Assembly (NCBI GenBank): GCA_027621405.1 | Contig: JAQCBT010000009.1 | Location: forward strand, 1 to 64,000 | Reading direction: 5' to 3' | Source of the DNA: Pseudomonadota bacterium | GTDB taxonomy: Bacteria; Pseudomonadota; Gammaproteobacteria; Pseudomonadales; Pseudohongiellaceae | DNA: 64,000 nucleotides | In this document: piece after piece, positions 6,952 through 15,952 of the stretch | How the letters are laid out: every line of letters begins with the position of its first letter | Numbering within the stretch: the first letter of the stretch is position 1 | The notes under the pieces: generated by a model | What the model was told of the DNA's origin: nothing | Seen by the model: the letters and a program-made list of their open reading frames with translations, nothing else | Database searches by the model: none | Translations under genes and position numbers: made by a program

Positions 6952-9201
6952 ATGTTTTCTGCTAACGGGGAAGTGCTCCGTTTCTCGAGGAACAACTCTC
7001 CTCTTCCTCCACGCCTTCCGCTACTGCGATTTCAACTTCGCACATTGAGACAACTGCTCGCGGGTTCGGCGTTAATGGTGCTGTCTGGCTTGGCTCTGGC
7101 CCAGGAATCCGGCGAAGATGACACCACCGTGGTGTATGCCGCCGACTACTTCAATGAATGGCAACCCATCACTGCCCAGGACATGCTCGATCGTATCCCT
7201 GGCCTCGCCGGTGGTGGAGGTCCCGGGGGTGGACGCGGTGGACCACCGGGCGGCGGCGGTAATCCTTCGTCGGGTGGTCGTGGGCTCGGCAGTGGCAGTG
7301 GTGGCACCGACATACTCATCGATGGCAAACGTATCGCCGGCAAGAATAACCAGACTGGCGGCCTGTTGAGCCGCATACCTGCCGACCAGGTGCAGGAGAT
7401 CCAGATCATTCGCGGCACATCAGGGGAACTCGATGTACGCGGCAGCAGCCAGGTCATCAACGTGGTACTGTTCGAGGCACTCTCCTCCAACAGCGTGTCC
7501 TGGGAAACAACCGGCACCTATTCCCAGGACCAGACCTTCACACCGACAGGCGCCGTTGCCCTCAGCGGCCAGCGTGGCGACTTCAATTATCTGCTGAGCC
7601 TGCGCAGCGATCAGCGCTATACCCACTCCCAGACTTACGAGCACAGCGTGCTTGCCGACTTCGCGCCCAATGACACGATCTATGAGGACAGGCTTAACAC
7701 CCGGGATAACAACGCACTGAGCATGAACTTCGGCTACAACATCTCGCCGAACAGCAGTGTACGTATGAACGCTCTATATGCAATACAGGACTCTCCTACC
7801 GACATCGATCGCATTACCCGCGACCTGCGCAGCACACCGGTAGCCCTCACCATCGAGAAAGAGAATAATCCGTCAGACCGGGACAACTGGGAAGTGGGCG
7901 GTGATTATGAGGTTACCTTCGCCAACGGGGGTCGATTCAAACTGCTCGCGATCGCTAACCAGAACAACCAGGATTCCACACGGCAGCGTTTCAAGATGGA
8001 TTCCGATGGCTTGTTCGAGAAGAACCTGTTTCTGAATAGCGACAGCACCACCGAAGAGCGCATCATCCGAAGCTCGTACACCATGGATATTTTCTCCGGG
8101 CAGAGCCTGGAGTTCGGTATAGAGCGCGCACAGACTCTACTCGATTCAAACCTGGTCCTGGGCCTGCTCAGTTCCAACGGCACGCCATCGGAAGCAGCTG
8201 GCGGCCTGGTTCCACAAAATGTAAGCAACGCCAATTCCCAGGTTGAAGAGATTCGCTACGAACCCTTTGCGATTCACAACTGGACCCTCAGCCCCAAACT
8301 ATCGCTGGAATCTACCCTGGTATTCGAGACCTCGGAGATTTCACAGACTGGCGACGTCAGCAATTCCCGCGACTTCGACTTCATCAAGCCGAAGCTGGAT
8401 CTGCGTTACAACCTCACGAACAACCTGCAGTTCCGCGGTACCATCGAACGCATCGTCAATCAGCTAAGCTTCTCCGACTTTGTGGCCAGTAACGACGAGG
8501 CTGATAACGACCGCAATACGGTTGCCGGTAACGCCCAGTTGCGCCAACAGACCCAATGGCGCTATAGCTTCAACACCGAGTATCGTTTACCCAATGATGT
8601 AGGGGTAATGAACGCAGAATTGTTTTACGCCGACCACCAGGACGTGATCGATCGCATCGACGTATCTCCCTCGGATACCAACCTGGCATCTGCCAACGGC
8701 AATATTGGCGATGGCACCGAGATTGGTGCAGATCTTTCCGCGAGTATCCGCATGGGATTTATCGGCATGCCCAATATGCTGGTCTCTCCCGCATTCCTGG
8801 TGCAGGACTCCGAAGTGATCGATCCATTCCTCGGCATCGAGCGCCGCTTCCGCTCCTATATTCGCGGACAGTTCAGGCTAACAATGCGCCATGACGTACC
8901 GGAGTGGCGATTCAATTGGGGATTCCAGAATTTTGACCGGGTAGACGGCGGACTATTCGCCTACGATGTGGATGACATCGAGTTCGAGATTGGCGACCCG
9001 CGCTACAATTTCTTCGCGGAGTACAGGGACTCACGCAACATCACTTACCGCCTTGACATCCAGAACGCCAGTAACAATGTGCGTTGTCGCGAGAGACGTC
9101 GGTTCGTTGGCCGTATCGCCGACCAGATTCTCGAGGAAATCGAAGACCAGTGTACGATTACCGGCCTCGATTTCAGTTTGAAGGTTAGCGGCACATTCTG
9201 A
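6952..9201 (+). CDS. TonB-dependent receptor with Gly-rich plug insertion (paralogue 1)
   Basis: A 749-residue outer-membrane receptor. An N-terminal signal peptide (hydrophobic segment ending GLALAQ) precedes a plug domain with DMLDRIPGL, IDGKRIAGK, 'IIRGTSGELDVRG' and INVVLFE. A Gly/Pro-rich loop (about 7207-7306) is inserted after the first plug motif. The remainder is beta-barrel and ends in a terminal Phe (KVSGTF), typical of outer-membrane barrels. The receptor at 44238-46409 is a clear paralogue that shares the Gly-rich insertion and all listed plug motifs. The gene follows the peroxidase and DsrE-like genes and converges with the PQQ dehydrogenase gene. The ligand is unknown, and no Fur-like site was seen upstream. 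Confidence 0.9.
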   Translation: MFSANGEVLRFSRNNSPLPPRLPLLRFQLRTLRQLLAGSALMVLSGLALAQESGEDDTTVVYAADYFNEWQPITAQDMLDRIPGLAGGGGPGGGRGGPPGGGGNPSSGGRGLGSGSGGTDILIDGKRIAGKNNQTGGLLSRIPADQVQEIQIIRGTSGELDVRGSSQVINVVLFEALSSNSVSWETTGTYSQDQTFTPTGAVALSGQRGDFNYLLSLRSDQRYTHSQTYEHSVLADFAPNDTIYEDRLNTRDNNALSMNFGYNISPNSSVRMNALYAIQDSPTDIDRITRDLRSTPVALTIEKENNPSDRDNWEVGGDYEVTFANGGRFKLLAIANQNNQDSTRQRFKMDSDGLFEKNLFLNSDSTTEERIIRSSYTMDIFSGQSLEFGIERAQTLLDSNLVLGLLSSNGTPSEAAGGLVPQNVSNANSQVEEIRYEPFAIHNWTLSPKLSLESTLVFETSEISQTGDVSNSRDFDFIKPKLDLRYNLTNNLQFRGTIERIVNQLSFSDFVASNDEADNDRNTVAGNAQLRQQTQWRYSFNTEYRLPNDVGVMNAELFYADHQDVIDRIDVSPSDTNLASANGNIGDGTEIGADLSASIRMGFIGMPNMLVSPAFLVQDSEVIDPFLGIERRFRSYIRGQFRLTMRHDVPEWRFNWGFQNFDRVDGGLFAYDVDDIEFEIGDPRYNFFAEYRDSRNITYRLDIQNASNNVRCRERRRFVGRIADQILEEIEDQCTITGLDFSLKVSGTF

Positions 9202-9221
9202 TTACTTGCGCTCGCTGTCCA

Positions 9222-11153
9222 TCAGGGTAGCGCCAGCGCGATCAGCTGTTCCGGTTCACCCCTGGCACCCCCACCTACCGACATCACAATGTATTGCTTG
9301 CCGTCCACAAGATAAGTGATAGGTGCCGCATGAAATCGTGAGGGAAGTTGCATCCACCACAGTTCCTCACCGGTGTCCTTGTCGTACGCGCCCAGACGGT
9401 TCGTCTCGAAGCCCTGGCCAATAAACAACAGGGATTTCGTCAGCAAGGGTCCACCCAGCTTTTCAAAATTCCCCATGGGCGGCAGTTCCAGCCCCTGCAG
9501 AGCAGGATGGTCGCGCGGCCCCTCTCCCACCGGCACATGCCAGAGCTTGGTGCCGGCATCCATATCGAAAGCCACGAGTTGTGAGTAGGGTGGCTTGAAC
9601 AAAGGCAATCCTTGCGGCCCCGACAAGTCACGCACCTGGGGCCTGATTGTCAGGTCAGAATCGAGATTCTCCGGTGCCTCGATGTTCACCGTGGAGAAGT
9701 GTGCCCAACTCGGCACGAACAGGCGATTGGTGTCCGGATCGAAGGCCGCTCCCCACCAGTTGGCTCCACCACTCCAGCCGGGCCGGATGATGTTCTGCCC
9801 GGCTGCCGGCGGAGTGTAGAGAGGACCCGCAGTATATTCGTTGAATATCTCCAGGGCTTCAGCCTGTAGCTCGGGGGTGAAATCAATGAGGTCATCTACC
9901 GTTGCACCGTTGGTCAGGAACAAAGGTGGTTTGCTGGGAATGGGTTGAGTGGGAGACGTCTGCTCGCCGGCCACCGTCGATTGGGGAACCGGTGTCTCCT
10001 CGATCGGCCAGATCGGCTCGCCGGTCAGGCGGTCAAAAACGAAGGTAAACCCCTGCTTGGTGATCTGCGCCACTGCCTTGATGGGCTTGCCGTCTACGAC
10101 GATGTCTATCAGGTTCGGCGCTGCAGGTGGGTCGTAGTCCCATACCGAGTGATGCACGAACTGGAAGTGCCAGACACGCTCCCCGCTTGCCGCATCCAGT
10201 GCCACCAGTGAGTTGGCGAACAGGTTGTCGCCATGGCGATGTCCGCCATAATAGTCCGGCACGGTGGTACCGATGGGCAGGTAGACGATTCCCAAATCCT
10301 GGTCGGCACTCATCAGGGTCCATACATTGGCACCGCCGCTATACTGCCAGGCATCTTCCGGCCAGGTGTCGTAACCAAACTCTCCGGGCTGCGGAATCGT
10401 GTGGAATATCCATTCCATGTCGCCGGTGCGGACATCGAATCCTCGCACATGCCCCGGTGGCGCCTCACGATAGTCTGTTCCCTCGGTCATGGCAGAGCCA
10501 ACGATGACAACATCACCGACAACGATTGGTGGTGAACTGACCGCATACAGCGAAGGATCGATAGTGCGGCCAAGACCTTGCTTCAGGTCTACCCGCCCTC
10601 CCCGGCCAAAATTCGGGTCCGGTCGGCCCGTCGCCGGATCGATGGATAGCAGGAAAGTTCGACCGCCTGCATAGAAGAGACGCTCCTGTTCTCCGTCCGT
10701 CCAGTAGGAGAGGCCGCGTGTAGTGAATCCATGCACAGCGGGGCGACCATCGAGATAGAGAACCGGGTCGAAGCTCCAGAGGGTTTCACCACTTGCCGGA
10801 TCGATAGCCGCGATCTGGCCCAGGGACGTGGTGGTATACAGGACACCATTCACCATCAGGGGCGTCACTTCGTAGGCATAGCTACGGAATGAACCCCGCT
10901 CGCGGATGACTTCGTTGTTGTCGCGGATAGCTTGATCTACCGAGTCCCAGGTCCAGGCTATTTCCAGCCGTTGCACGTTGTCCGCATTGATCTGGTCCAG
11001 CGGGGAATATTTACTGTGACCGGAATCCGCGCCGTAGCTGGGCCACTGGCCATTGCCTGCACCGGTTTGTGCCGTCGCGAGCGGCATACAAAAGGTGGCC
11101 ATCAGTATCGCGAAGACTGTTCCTGGCGTGAGAATTTGTTTTGCTTTGGCCAT
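9222..11153 (-). CDS. exported PQQ-dependent dehydrogenase (glucose dehydrogenase type)
   Basis: A 643-residue quinoprotein with a signal peptide (ending ATAQ) and a beta-propeller dehydrogenase domain. Typical features include WPSYGADSGHSKYSPL at the mature N-terminus, 'FYAGGRTFLLSIDPATGRP', repeated tryptophan-docking segments (ERVWHFQFVHH, GTKLWHVPVG, GEELWWMQLP) and GGANWWGAAFDPDT. It lacks both the adjacent-Cys disulfide of methanol/ethanol dehydrogenases and the membrane region of Gcd, so it is a soluble periplasmic member close to membrane glucose dehydrogenase. It would oxidise an alcohol or sugar and pass electrons to the respiratory chain. It is the second gene of a unit with the PLP enzyme that ends 33 bases upstream. 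The substrate cannot be read from sequence. Confidence 0.88.
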   Translation of the reverse strand: MAKAKQILTPGTVFAILMATFCMPLATAQTGAGNGQWPSYGADSGHSKYSPLDQINADNVQRLEIAWTWDSVDQAIRDNNEVIRERGSFRSYAYEVTPLMVNGVLYTTTSLGQIAAIDPASGETLWSFDPVLYLDGRPAVHGFTTRGLSYWTDGEQERLFYAGGRTFLLSIDPATGRPDPNFGRGGRVDLKQGLGRTIDPSLYAVSSPPIVVGDVVIVGSAMTEGTDYREAPPGHVRGFDVRTGDMEWIFHTIPQPGEFGYDTWPEDAWQYSGGANVWTLMSADQDLGIVYLPIGTTVPDYYGGHRHGDNLFANSLVALDAASGERVWHFQFVHHSVWDYDPPAAPNLIDIVVDGKPIKAVAQITKQGFTFVFDRLTGEPIWPIEETPVPQSTVAGEQTSPTQPIPSKPPLFLTNGATVDDLIDFTPELQAEALEIFNEYTAGPLYTPPAAGQNIIRPGWSGGANWWGAAFDPDTNRLFVPSWAHFSTVNIEAPENLDSDLTIRPQVRDLSGPQGLPLFKPPYSQLVAFDMDAGTKLWHVPVGEGPRDHPALQGLELPPMGNFEKLGGPLLTKSLLFIGQGFETNRLGAYDKDTGEELWWMQLPSRFHAAPITYLVDGKQYIVMSVGGGARGEPEQLIALALP

Positions 11154-11186
11154 GTGTCATTACCCAATAGAAAATTTGATGTGCGA

Positions 11187-12653
11187 TTACACAAGCTGGA
11201 TGCCAGGCTGAAACGTCGGCCACTGATCTACCAGTTCCGCACCCCTGAAAACATCGAGATAAGCCAGCCAGCGTACCGCATCCGCTTCCCAGGGTTGATA
11301 GAAGATGAAGTCGCCGACTTCCAAGGGCATGTCTCGAGAACCCAGCCACCTGCCCTGGTTTGGCATCATGTTCACCAGCCGCGTCGGATCGCCGGATGAA
11401 GTAGGAGTATTCACCAGACCCTGCGGATAGTGACGGTCGCCCGGAAAGCCTCCGCAAGTCATGACGTACCACACCTCGTAGTTGCGATCCGCGGCGGCGA
11501 GGCCCGGCAGGTAGTCGGCATCGGGATAGGTCTCGGCAGGATCGAGCCGTCGCAGGACAGGGGTTGCAAAGAAAGTTGCTGTACGCAATCCCTGTTGAGG
11601 CAGGTTGTGGAAGTTGCTTGGATAGAAGAACGCCGAACCCAGCGCGACCTCATTCACAGGGGAATCGAGACCTTCCGTATAGTAATGGTAGGTGCGACTG
11701 CCACCACTGTTATAGACCAGCGGCCCCTCGAACAAAGCCGGGTAGGCTTCCCGACCAAGGCTCACAAACTCGGCATAGCGTCGTTGCACCGCTGTGAACT
11801 CTGCATCGGGCGAACTGACCTCGAGCGACACAAAGGGAACATGGCCTTCGTATCCCATGAAGCCACTGAAGCGGAGATAGTCTGAATCGTCAATCGTCTT
11901 GAGCATGGCGAGCAGCTGCTCTGCATTACGGGCGCCTCCGCGATGCAGACCAACATCGAGCTCCACCGACACGTGGACAGGTTCACGGCGTTGCGCGGCA
12001 AATTCTGCAAAGGCCTGCATCGTGTCCGGGGTATCCACGAGCCACCTGACGGATCCGCTGGGGTTTGGCCCACTACCCGACTCATCCAGAGTCGCAAAGG
12101 TACGGGCAAGTGCATGCACGGTGGCAGGCCGACCCAGCAGGATATCAACATCGCTACCATAGCGAAGCAGCAAGTCGCGGGTCATGCCTTCGGAAAAAGC
12201 CATGATGCGGTTCGTGCATGCGGCCACCATCATGTATTCCAGTAGCGCCAGGCTAGGCAGGCTCTTGGCACACAATCGCAGGCCGATCTGTGACCCCAGA
12301 CGATCGCCGACTAGCCTGAGGTTATGATCCACCGCGTCCAGATCCACGAAAGCTGACTCACGACCCGCGGCGCGCGCGCGCAATGCCGTGTTCCAGGCCG
12401 GGAAGCGTTGTGCTTCAGGTCCTACGGTAGAGGTGAGCAAGTGGGTGCAGCGCTGGTCTGAAAAACTCGGGAGCGTGACAGCAGACTCTCCGGTGGCAGA
12501 CCGGATCGCTGTTTCATTACGGTCAATGCTGCTGTTTGCTGTGCTGCATGCAGTCAGGCTTGCGGCAAACAGAGTGGCCGAGCCCGCCAGAAGTTGTCGC
12601 CTGGATAGTCCGGCCTGACCTATCTTTTCTTCTTCTTTATCTGAGATTGTCAT
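11187..12653 (-). CDS. exported PLP-dependent alanine-racemase-fold enzyme (D-threonine aldolase/DSD1-like)
   Basis: A 488-residue protein starting at the ATG at 12653, directly after a near-perfect AGGAGGA; the longer frame to 12698 is unlikely. The N-terminus is a twin-arginine signal (LSRRQLLAG) ending in a lipobox-like LTAC, so the protein may be a Tat-exported lipoprotein. The body matches fold-type III PLP enzymes: FVDLDAVDHNL and RLCAKS, whose Lys is the likely PLP Schiff-base residue, then the barrel and a C-terminal beta domain (CGGFPGDRHYP) seen in D-threonine aldolase/D-serine dehydratase relatives. Tat export fits a cofactor loaded in the cytoplasm. It is upstream of, and probably co-transcribed with, the PQQ dehydrogenase. 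The exact reaction (racemase, aldolase or dehydratase) is unresolved. Confidence 0.82.
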   Translation of the reverse strand: MTISDKEEEKIGQAGLSRRQLLAGSATLFAASLTACSTANSSIDRNETAIRSATGESAVTLPSFSDQRCTHLLTSTVGPEAQRFPAWNTALRARAAGRESAFVDLDAVDHNLRLVGDRLGSQIGLRLCAKSLPSLALLEYMMVAACTNRIMAFSEGMTRDLLLRYGSDVDILLGRPATVHALARTFATLDESGSGPNPSGSVRWLVDTPDTMQAFAEFAAQRREPVHVSVELDVGLHRGGARNAEQLLAMLKTIDDSDYLRFSGFMGYEGHVPFVSLEVSSPDAEFTAVQRRYAEFVSLGREAYPALFEGPLVYNSGGSRTYHYYTEGLDSPVNEVALGSAFFYPSNFHNLPQQGLRTATFFATPVLRRLDPAETYPDADYLPGLAAADRNYEVWYVMTCGGFPGDRHYPQGLVNTPTSSGDPTRLVNMMPNQGRWLGSRDMPLEVGDFIFYQPWEADAVRWLAYLDVFRGAELVDQWPTFQPGIQLV

Positions 12654-12810
12654 TCCTCCTCCCCGCCCTGCAGACACCCGAATTTCGAGTGGCAGCATGG
12701 ATAGAAAGTATGCGCCATGAACCGCTGGCAGTCGACCGGGGTGTCGGCAGGGGGGCTCAGGACACGGCGGGCAAGCCTGCCATTACCGTGATTTCTTGAG
12801 GCTCAGCTCG

Positions 12811-12829
12811 CATATAATTCTCATTGCGC
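12811..12829. promoter_or_regulatory. possible Fur-like box
   Basis: The stretch CATATAATTCTCATTGCGC resembles the ATAATnATTCTCATT half of Fur boxes. It lies about 160 bases upstream of the PLP enzyme start and 150 bases upstream of the TPR gene. Only one half is good, so support is weak. Confidence 0.25.
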
Positions 12830-12886
12830 TACACAAAAAGTCTGACAATTTCCCTATCTATATGATTTATTTAATAAAATAAATTT

Positions 12887-12903
12887 TGTGACAATCTGTG
12901 ACA
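12887..12903 (+). promoter_or_regulatory. TGTGACA direct repeat upstream of the TPR gene
   Basis: TGTGACA occurs twice, starting at 12887 and 12897, exactly ten bases apart and so on the same helical face. It lies about 80 bases before the TPR gene start in AT-rich DNA. It could bind a dimeric or tandem activator. It is not the inverted-repeat form expected for CRP. Confidence 0.3.
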
Positions 12904-12981
12904 TTATCAAAAAAAGTGCTAGAGTAAGAGCGCTGACATTGGAAATAACAATAGCTCAATCCAAAAAAGAGCGATAAAACA

Positions 12982-13746
12982 ATGCTTCGGTCTGTTCACA
13001 CTATGCGCTTGATTACTGCCTTCGTTCACACGGGTCGCCTATTCACCTCAGGCGCGTCTGCGTTTTGCCTCGTTGCATGGATCTTTGGTTCTGGCCAGGC
13101 GCTGGGACAGGAGAATGGTCTGGTCAGCGCCCTCTCAGAGCACCCCGACAGCAAGTCCTTCAATGTCTACCAGGTGAACTCACTCTCACCACTCATCGAT
13201 CTTGGCCTGCAGCTACAGGAACAGAACCGCCATGAAGAAGCCATCGATTACTTCAAGCAGGCGCGACAGGTTAGCCGCATCCAGAACGGGCTCTATGATG
13301 AAACCCAGCTAGCACTGGTTGAAGCCATCATCGAGAGCGAGATGGAACTGGAAAACTGGGAAGCGGTCGATAAGCACTACCAGCACGCGGAACACCTGTA
13401 TCACAAACTGTACGACCTGAAGGACCCACGCCTGGAAGAAGGCCTGGGTAAGGTGTCGCGCTGGTTATCTTTTTCTCTGAGCGCGAGGGACAGCGGTGAC
13501 AGGATAGACAAATTGTTCCGGGCCAAGCGTATCTACACATTACGCTTGCAGATCGCGGAACAGACACTCTCCAAAGATCACCCTAAACTCGCCTATCTGC
13601 AGGAGAACATCAATATCTGCGACAAGCAGCTCTATCCGATCCCGTCCTACATCAACGATGATTCTCGCAGGATTCGTGACGACGACTCTCGCCGGATTCT
13701 TAATGAGCGTAACCGGGTACCCCTGGTCGCCAGTCTCGAACGCTAG
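12982..13746 (+). CDS. exported tetratricopeptide-repeat protein
   Basis: A 254-residue protein with an N-terminal signal/anchor (hydrophobic segment around residues 24-42, ending ALGQ). Helical repeats follow, with TPR-like spacing (LGLQLQEQNRHEEAIDYFKQA, then two further pairs). The C-terminus carries a short tandem repeat, DDSRRIRD/DDSRRILN (about 13658-13702), which at DNA level is an imperfect duplication. It probably acts as an envelope scaffold or protein-interaction module. No enzymatic motif is visible and it appears monocistronic. Confidence 0.75.
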   Translation: MLRSVHTMRLITAFVHTGRLFTSGASAFCLVAWIFGSGQALGQENGLVSALSEHPDSKSFNVYQVNSLSPLIDLGLQLQEQNRHEEAIDYFKQARQVSRIQNGLYDETQLALVEAIIESEMELENWEAVDKHYQHAEHLYHKLYDLKDPRLEEGLGKVSRWLSFSLSARDSGDRIDKLFRAKRIYTLRLQIAEQTLSKDHPKLAYLQENINICDKQLYPIPSYINDDSRRIRDDDSRRILNERNRVPLVASLER

Positions 13747-13927
13747 TCAATCGACCGCCTGGCGCTCACTTCCAGACTATCCTGCGCTGGCGGTTCTCGC
13801 TGGAGACGAGGTGAACATGCGACTGATCAGCAATGAAGATCATGGAGCGTTTGTGCGTGAAGGAGAAAGAGGTTACAACGCGACAGTTTCTGCAGTATTG
13901 CGGCTGCTGGGTAAAGCGACTGAGTAA
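13747..13927 (+). pseudogene. possible hydrolase-like coding remnant after the TPR gene
   Basis: After the TPR stop codon the +1 shifted frame stays open to 13927 (it is open from 13658). It encodes a protein-like sequence including PALAVLAGDEVNMRLI and NEDHGAFVREGERGYNATV, which looks like the C-terminal Asp/His region of an alpha/beta hydrolase. No good start codon or ribosome site precedes it. It may be a decayed fragment, or a sign that the TPR gene is frameshifted. Support is weak. Confidence 0.28.
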
Positions 13928-14173
13928 GCAAGGGTAAGCTCTTAAACTGTGACGGATTCTCATCTCGACTGCTGAACCGAAGTAAGAATCACCCATTGGC
14001 CAGTCAATGCTGCGCCCCCAATATATCCACTACTTGGCGATATTCACCAGATAGTGTTGATATTCTCACTCCAGCAATCAGGCGAATTGCGTGCACGCCT
14101 CAGATTATGAGGCATTTCCATTGTGGAACGGATATTGCTGAACACAGGCATCTCAACTTCCTGTAGACAGTAA

Positions 14174-14950
14174 ATGTTTATGAATTCCAGTACCCGATTG
14201 GCGGTGGCCGCCTCACTCGTCGCGATTGTTTTAACCACATCATTGGATGCCAGTGGATACGGCATGTTCAGTGCTTTCGTCCTCATCCCTGCCATTCCCC
14301 TGTTCGCCTATCTCGCAAGACTTAGCCGTACTGATCTCGGTTACAGGTTTGCACCCTATCAGGAAAACCTCGTTGCAGGCCTGACACCCCTACTATTGAT
14401 TGCAGCACTAACGGCGGTCGCCTGGATATCGAATGCGATTGAGCCTACGAGAGAGGAATGGGGACTGGTATTTCTTATGATGGCCTATAATTCTGCCGTA
14501 GGTGTTCTTCTCGTGGCTATCACGGAAGAAGGATTTTTTAGAGGTGTGCTGTGGTCGCTGTTAGAGAAATCGGGTCAGAGTGAAAAGCAGGTACTCTGGA
14601 CCACAACCATTATATTCGTCATATGGCATCTGTCCGCTATCTTGCTGGCCGAAGATTACGCTCCCGCCCTGATCCAGGTTCCCATCTATCTCGTCAATGC
14701 GACATTGCTGGGGCTGATATGGGGGCTGATGCGTCAACAGTCCGGAAGCATCTGGCCTCCCGCGATCTATCACTCGGTCTGGAATGCCATCGTTTACCAA
14801 CTCTACGGATTTGGCATGGACTCTGGTGATCTGGGTGCGGAACCAACCTGGTTGTACGGGCCTGAAATTGGTTTCGCCGGGATTTTACTGAGTGGTAGCG
14901 TAGTACTGTTCCTATTCAGGAGATCCATTTCCAGGACACGCGGTGCATAG
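14174..14950 (+). CDS. CPBP family intramembrane metalloprotease (CAAX/Abi type)
   Basis: A 258-residue multi-helix membrane protein with the CPBP motifs in order: EEGFFRG (Glu-Glu, Arg), a helix with WHLSAI (His), and HSVWNA (His). These residues form the metal-dependent active site in CPBP/Rce1-type proteases. About seven membrane helices are apparent. The start is ATG 14174, with an alternative two codons later. It is convergent with the beta-barrel gene at 14966, only 15 bases away. Bacterial members act in protein processing or self-immunity; no bacteriocin gene was seen nearby. Confidence 0.85.
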   Translation: MFMNSSTRLAVAASLVAIVLTTSLDASGYGMFSAFVLIPAIPLFAYLARLSRTDLGYRFAPYQENLVAGLTPLLLIAALTAVAWISNAIEPTREEWGLVFLMMAYNSAVGVLLVAITEEGFFRGVLWSLLEKSGQSEKQVLWTTTIIFVIWHLSAILLAEDYAPALIQVPIYLVNATLLGLIWGLMRQQSGSIWPPAIYHSVWNAIVYQLYGFGMDSGDLGAEPTWLYGPEIGFAGILLSGSVVLFLFRRSISRTRGA

Positions 14951-14965
14951 TTGCCAGATTCAGGA

Positions 14966-15952
14966 CTAGAACTGAAAAAACAACATCTCCAGATTGATAC
15001 TGAGCCTGGGCCTGGGGTTCCAGCTATTTTCCCGTTCCATCAGCAGCTGGGGTAGAACTTCAAAGAACAGCCAGTCTTCGCGAATCGCCCGGCGGTACTT
15101 CACTCCGGCATAGTAAAGATTGACTCGCCGGTTGGGCTTACTGGTACCGTACACACCTGCCTCATAGCTCAACGACCTATGCTCGGAAAGCAGCCTGTGC
15201 AACACCACCGATTGACCGAACTCGATCTGTTTCCGCTCTTGCTGATATTGAATATCGGAAGCAATGTGCAGAATCCGGCTGTCGTCCAGAGCTTTTCGAA
15301 ATGCCAGGTTGGTGTTGTATCCCCAACCTTCGCTATCGTAGTGCCAGATTCGTTGTCGAACCCCCAACCCCCAACCGCCCCAGAGTGGCTGGTCAAAATT
15401 GGCGCGCATGCGATAGTAGGGATCGAGGGGCAATCTCCCGCGCAAACCGACGCTGTGGCTTAGCTGAAACTTCTCGCTGGCACGTTGCAGGTAACGGAAG
15501 CCACCGACCGAATTCCCCGACGGCTCCTCACCCAGCACGTTATCCTGCAGGCTATTCAATTCCCTGGAGTCTGACTCGAAGATAAATTTCCAGCGCTCCG
15601 TTGTCTGCGGCAGGTCGAGACTGCCACCGATTCGCAAGCGCGAATGCAGATCACCACGAGTGCTGAACTGCTGGTTCAGGCGTACGCTTAGAAAGGACTC
15701 GTTACTCAGGTTGTTGATGGACTCACCGGCCAACCAGGCATCCAGGCTGCGCCCCCAGGCGGTGACATTACGGGAAAGTGCGTCCCTGGGTTCGTCGAGC
15801 CAGCGCCAGGGATTGGTGTCGCGGCTGGTATTGGTGCCAGTGTCGGCGTCTTCGGCGGTCTGTTCTGCCGCCCAGATTTGTCCGGCACCCAACAGCCAGA
15901 ATGACGCAAGCGCTATCAAAATCCTCACGAGTAGTTGTCTAGGCTTCATCAA
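14966..15952 (-). CDS. predicted outer-membrane beta-barrel protein, unknown function
   Basis: A 328-residue protein with a signal peptide (cleavage likely near IWAAEQ) followed by alternating amphipathic strands (for example SFLSVRLNQQF, KFIFESDSRE, VNLYYAGVKY) and a C-terminal Phe (LEMLFFQF), the signature of a BAM-assembled barrel. I do not recognise a named family. The gene stands alone, with a long leader region upstream. Confidence 0.65.
   Translation of the reverse strand: MMKPRQLLVRILIALASFWLLGAGQIWAAEQTAEDADTGTNTSRDTNPWRWLDEPRDALSRNVTAWGRSLDAWLAGESINNLSNESFLSVRLNQQFSTRGDLHSRLRIGGSLDLPQTTERWKFIFESDSRELNSLQDNVLGEEPSGNSVGGFRYLQRASEKFQLSHSVGLRGRLPLDPYYRMRANFDQPLWGGWGLGVRQRIWHYDSEGWGYNTNLAFRKALDDSRILHIASDIQYQQERKQIEFGQSVVLHRLLSEHRSLSYEAGVYGTSKPNRRVNLYYAGVKYRRAIREDWLFFEVLPQLLMERENSWNPRPRLSINLEMLFFQF

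Larger units (their letters stand above)
12654..12981. other. divergent intergenic region with candidate regulatory sites
   Basis: This 328-base region lies between the PLP enzyme gene (minus) and the TPR gene (plus). It is AT-rich towards the TPR gene. Two candidate sites are listed separately (12811-12829 and 12887-12903). No small gene was recognised. Confidence 0.5.
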
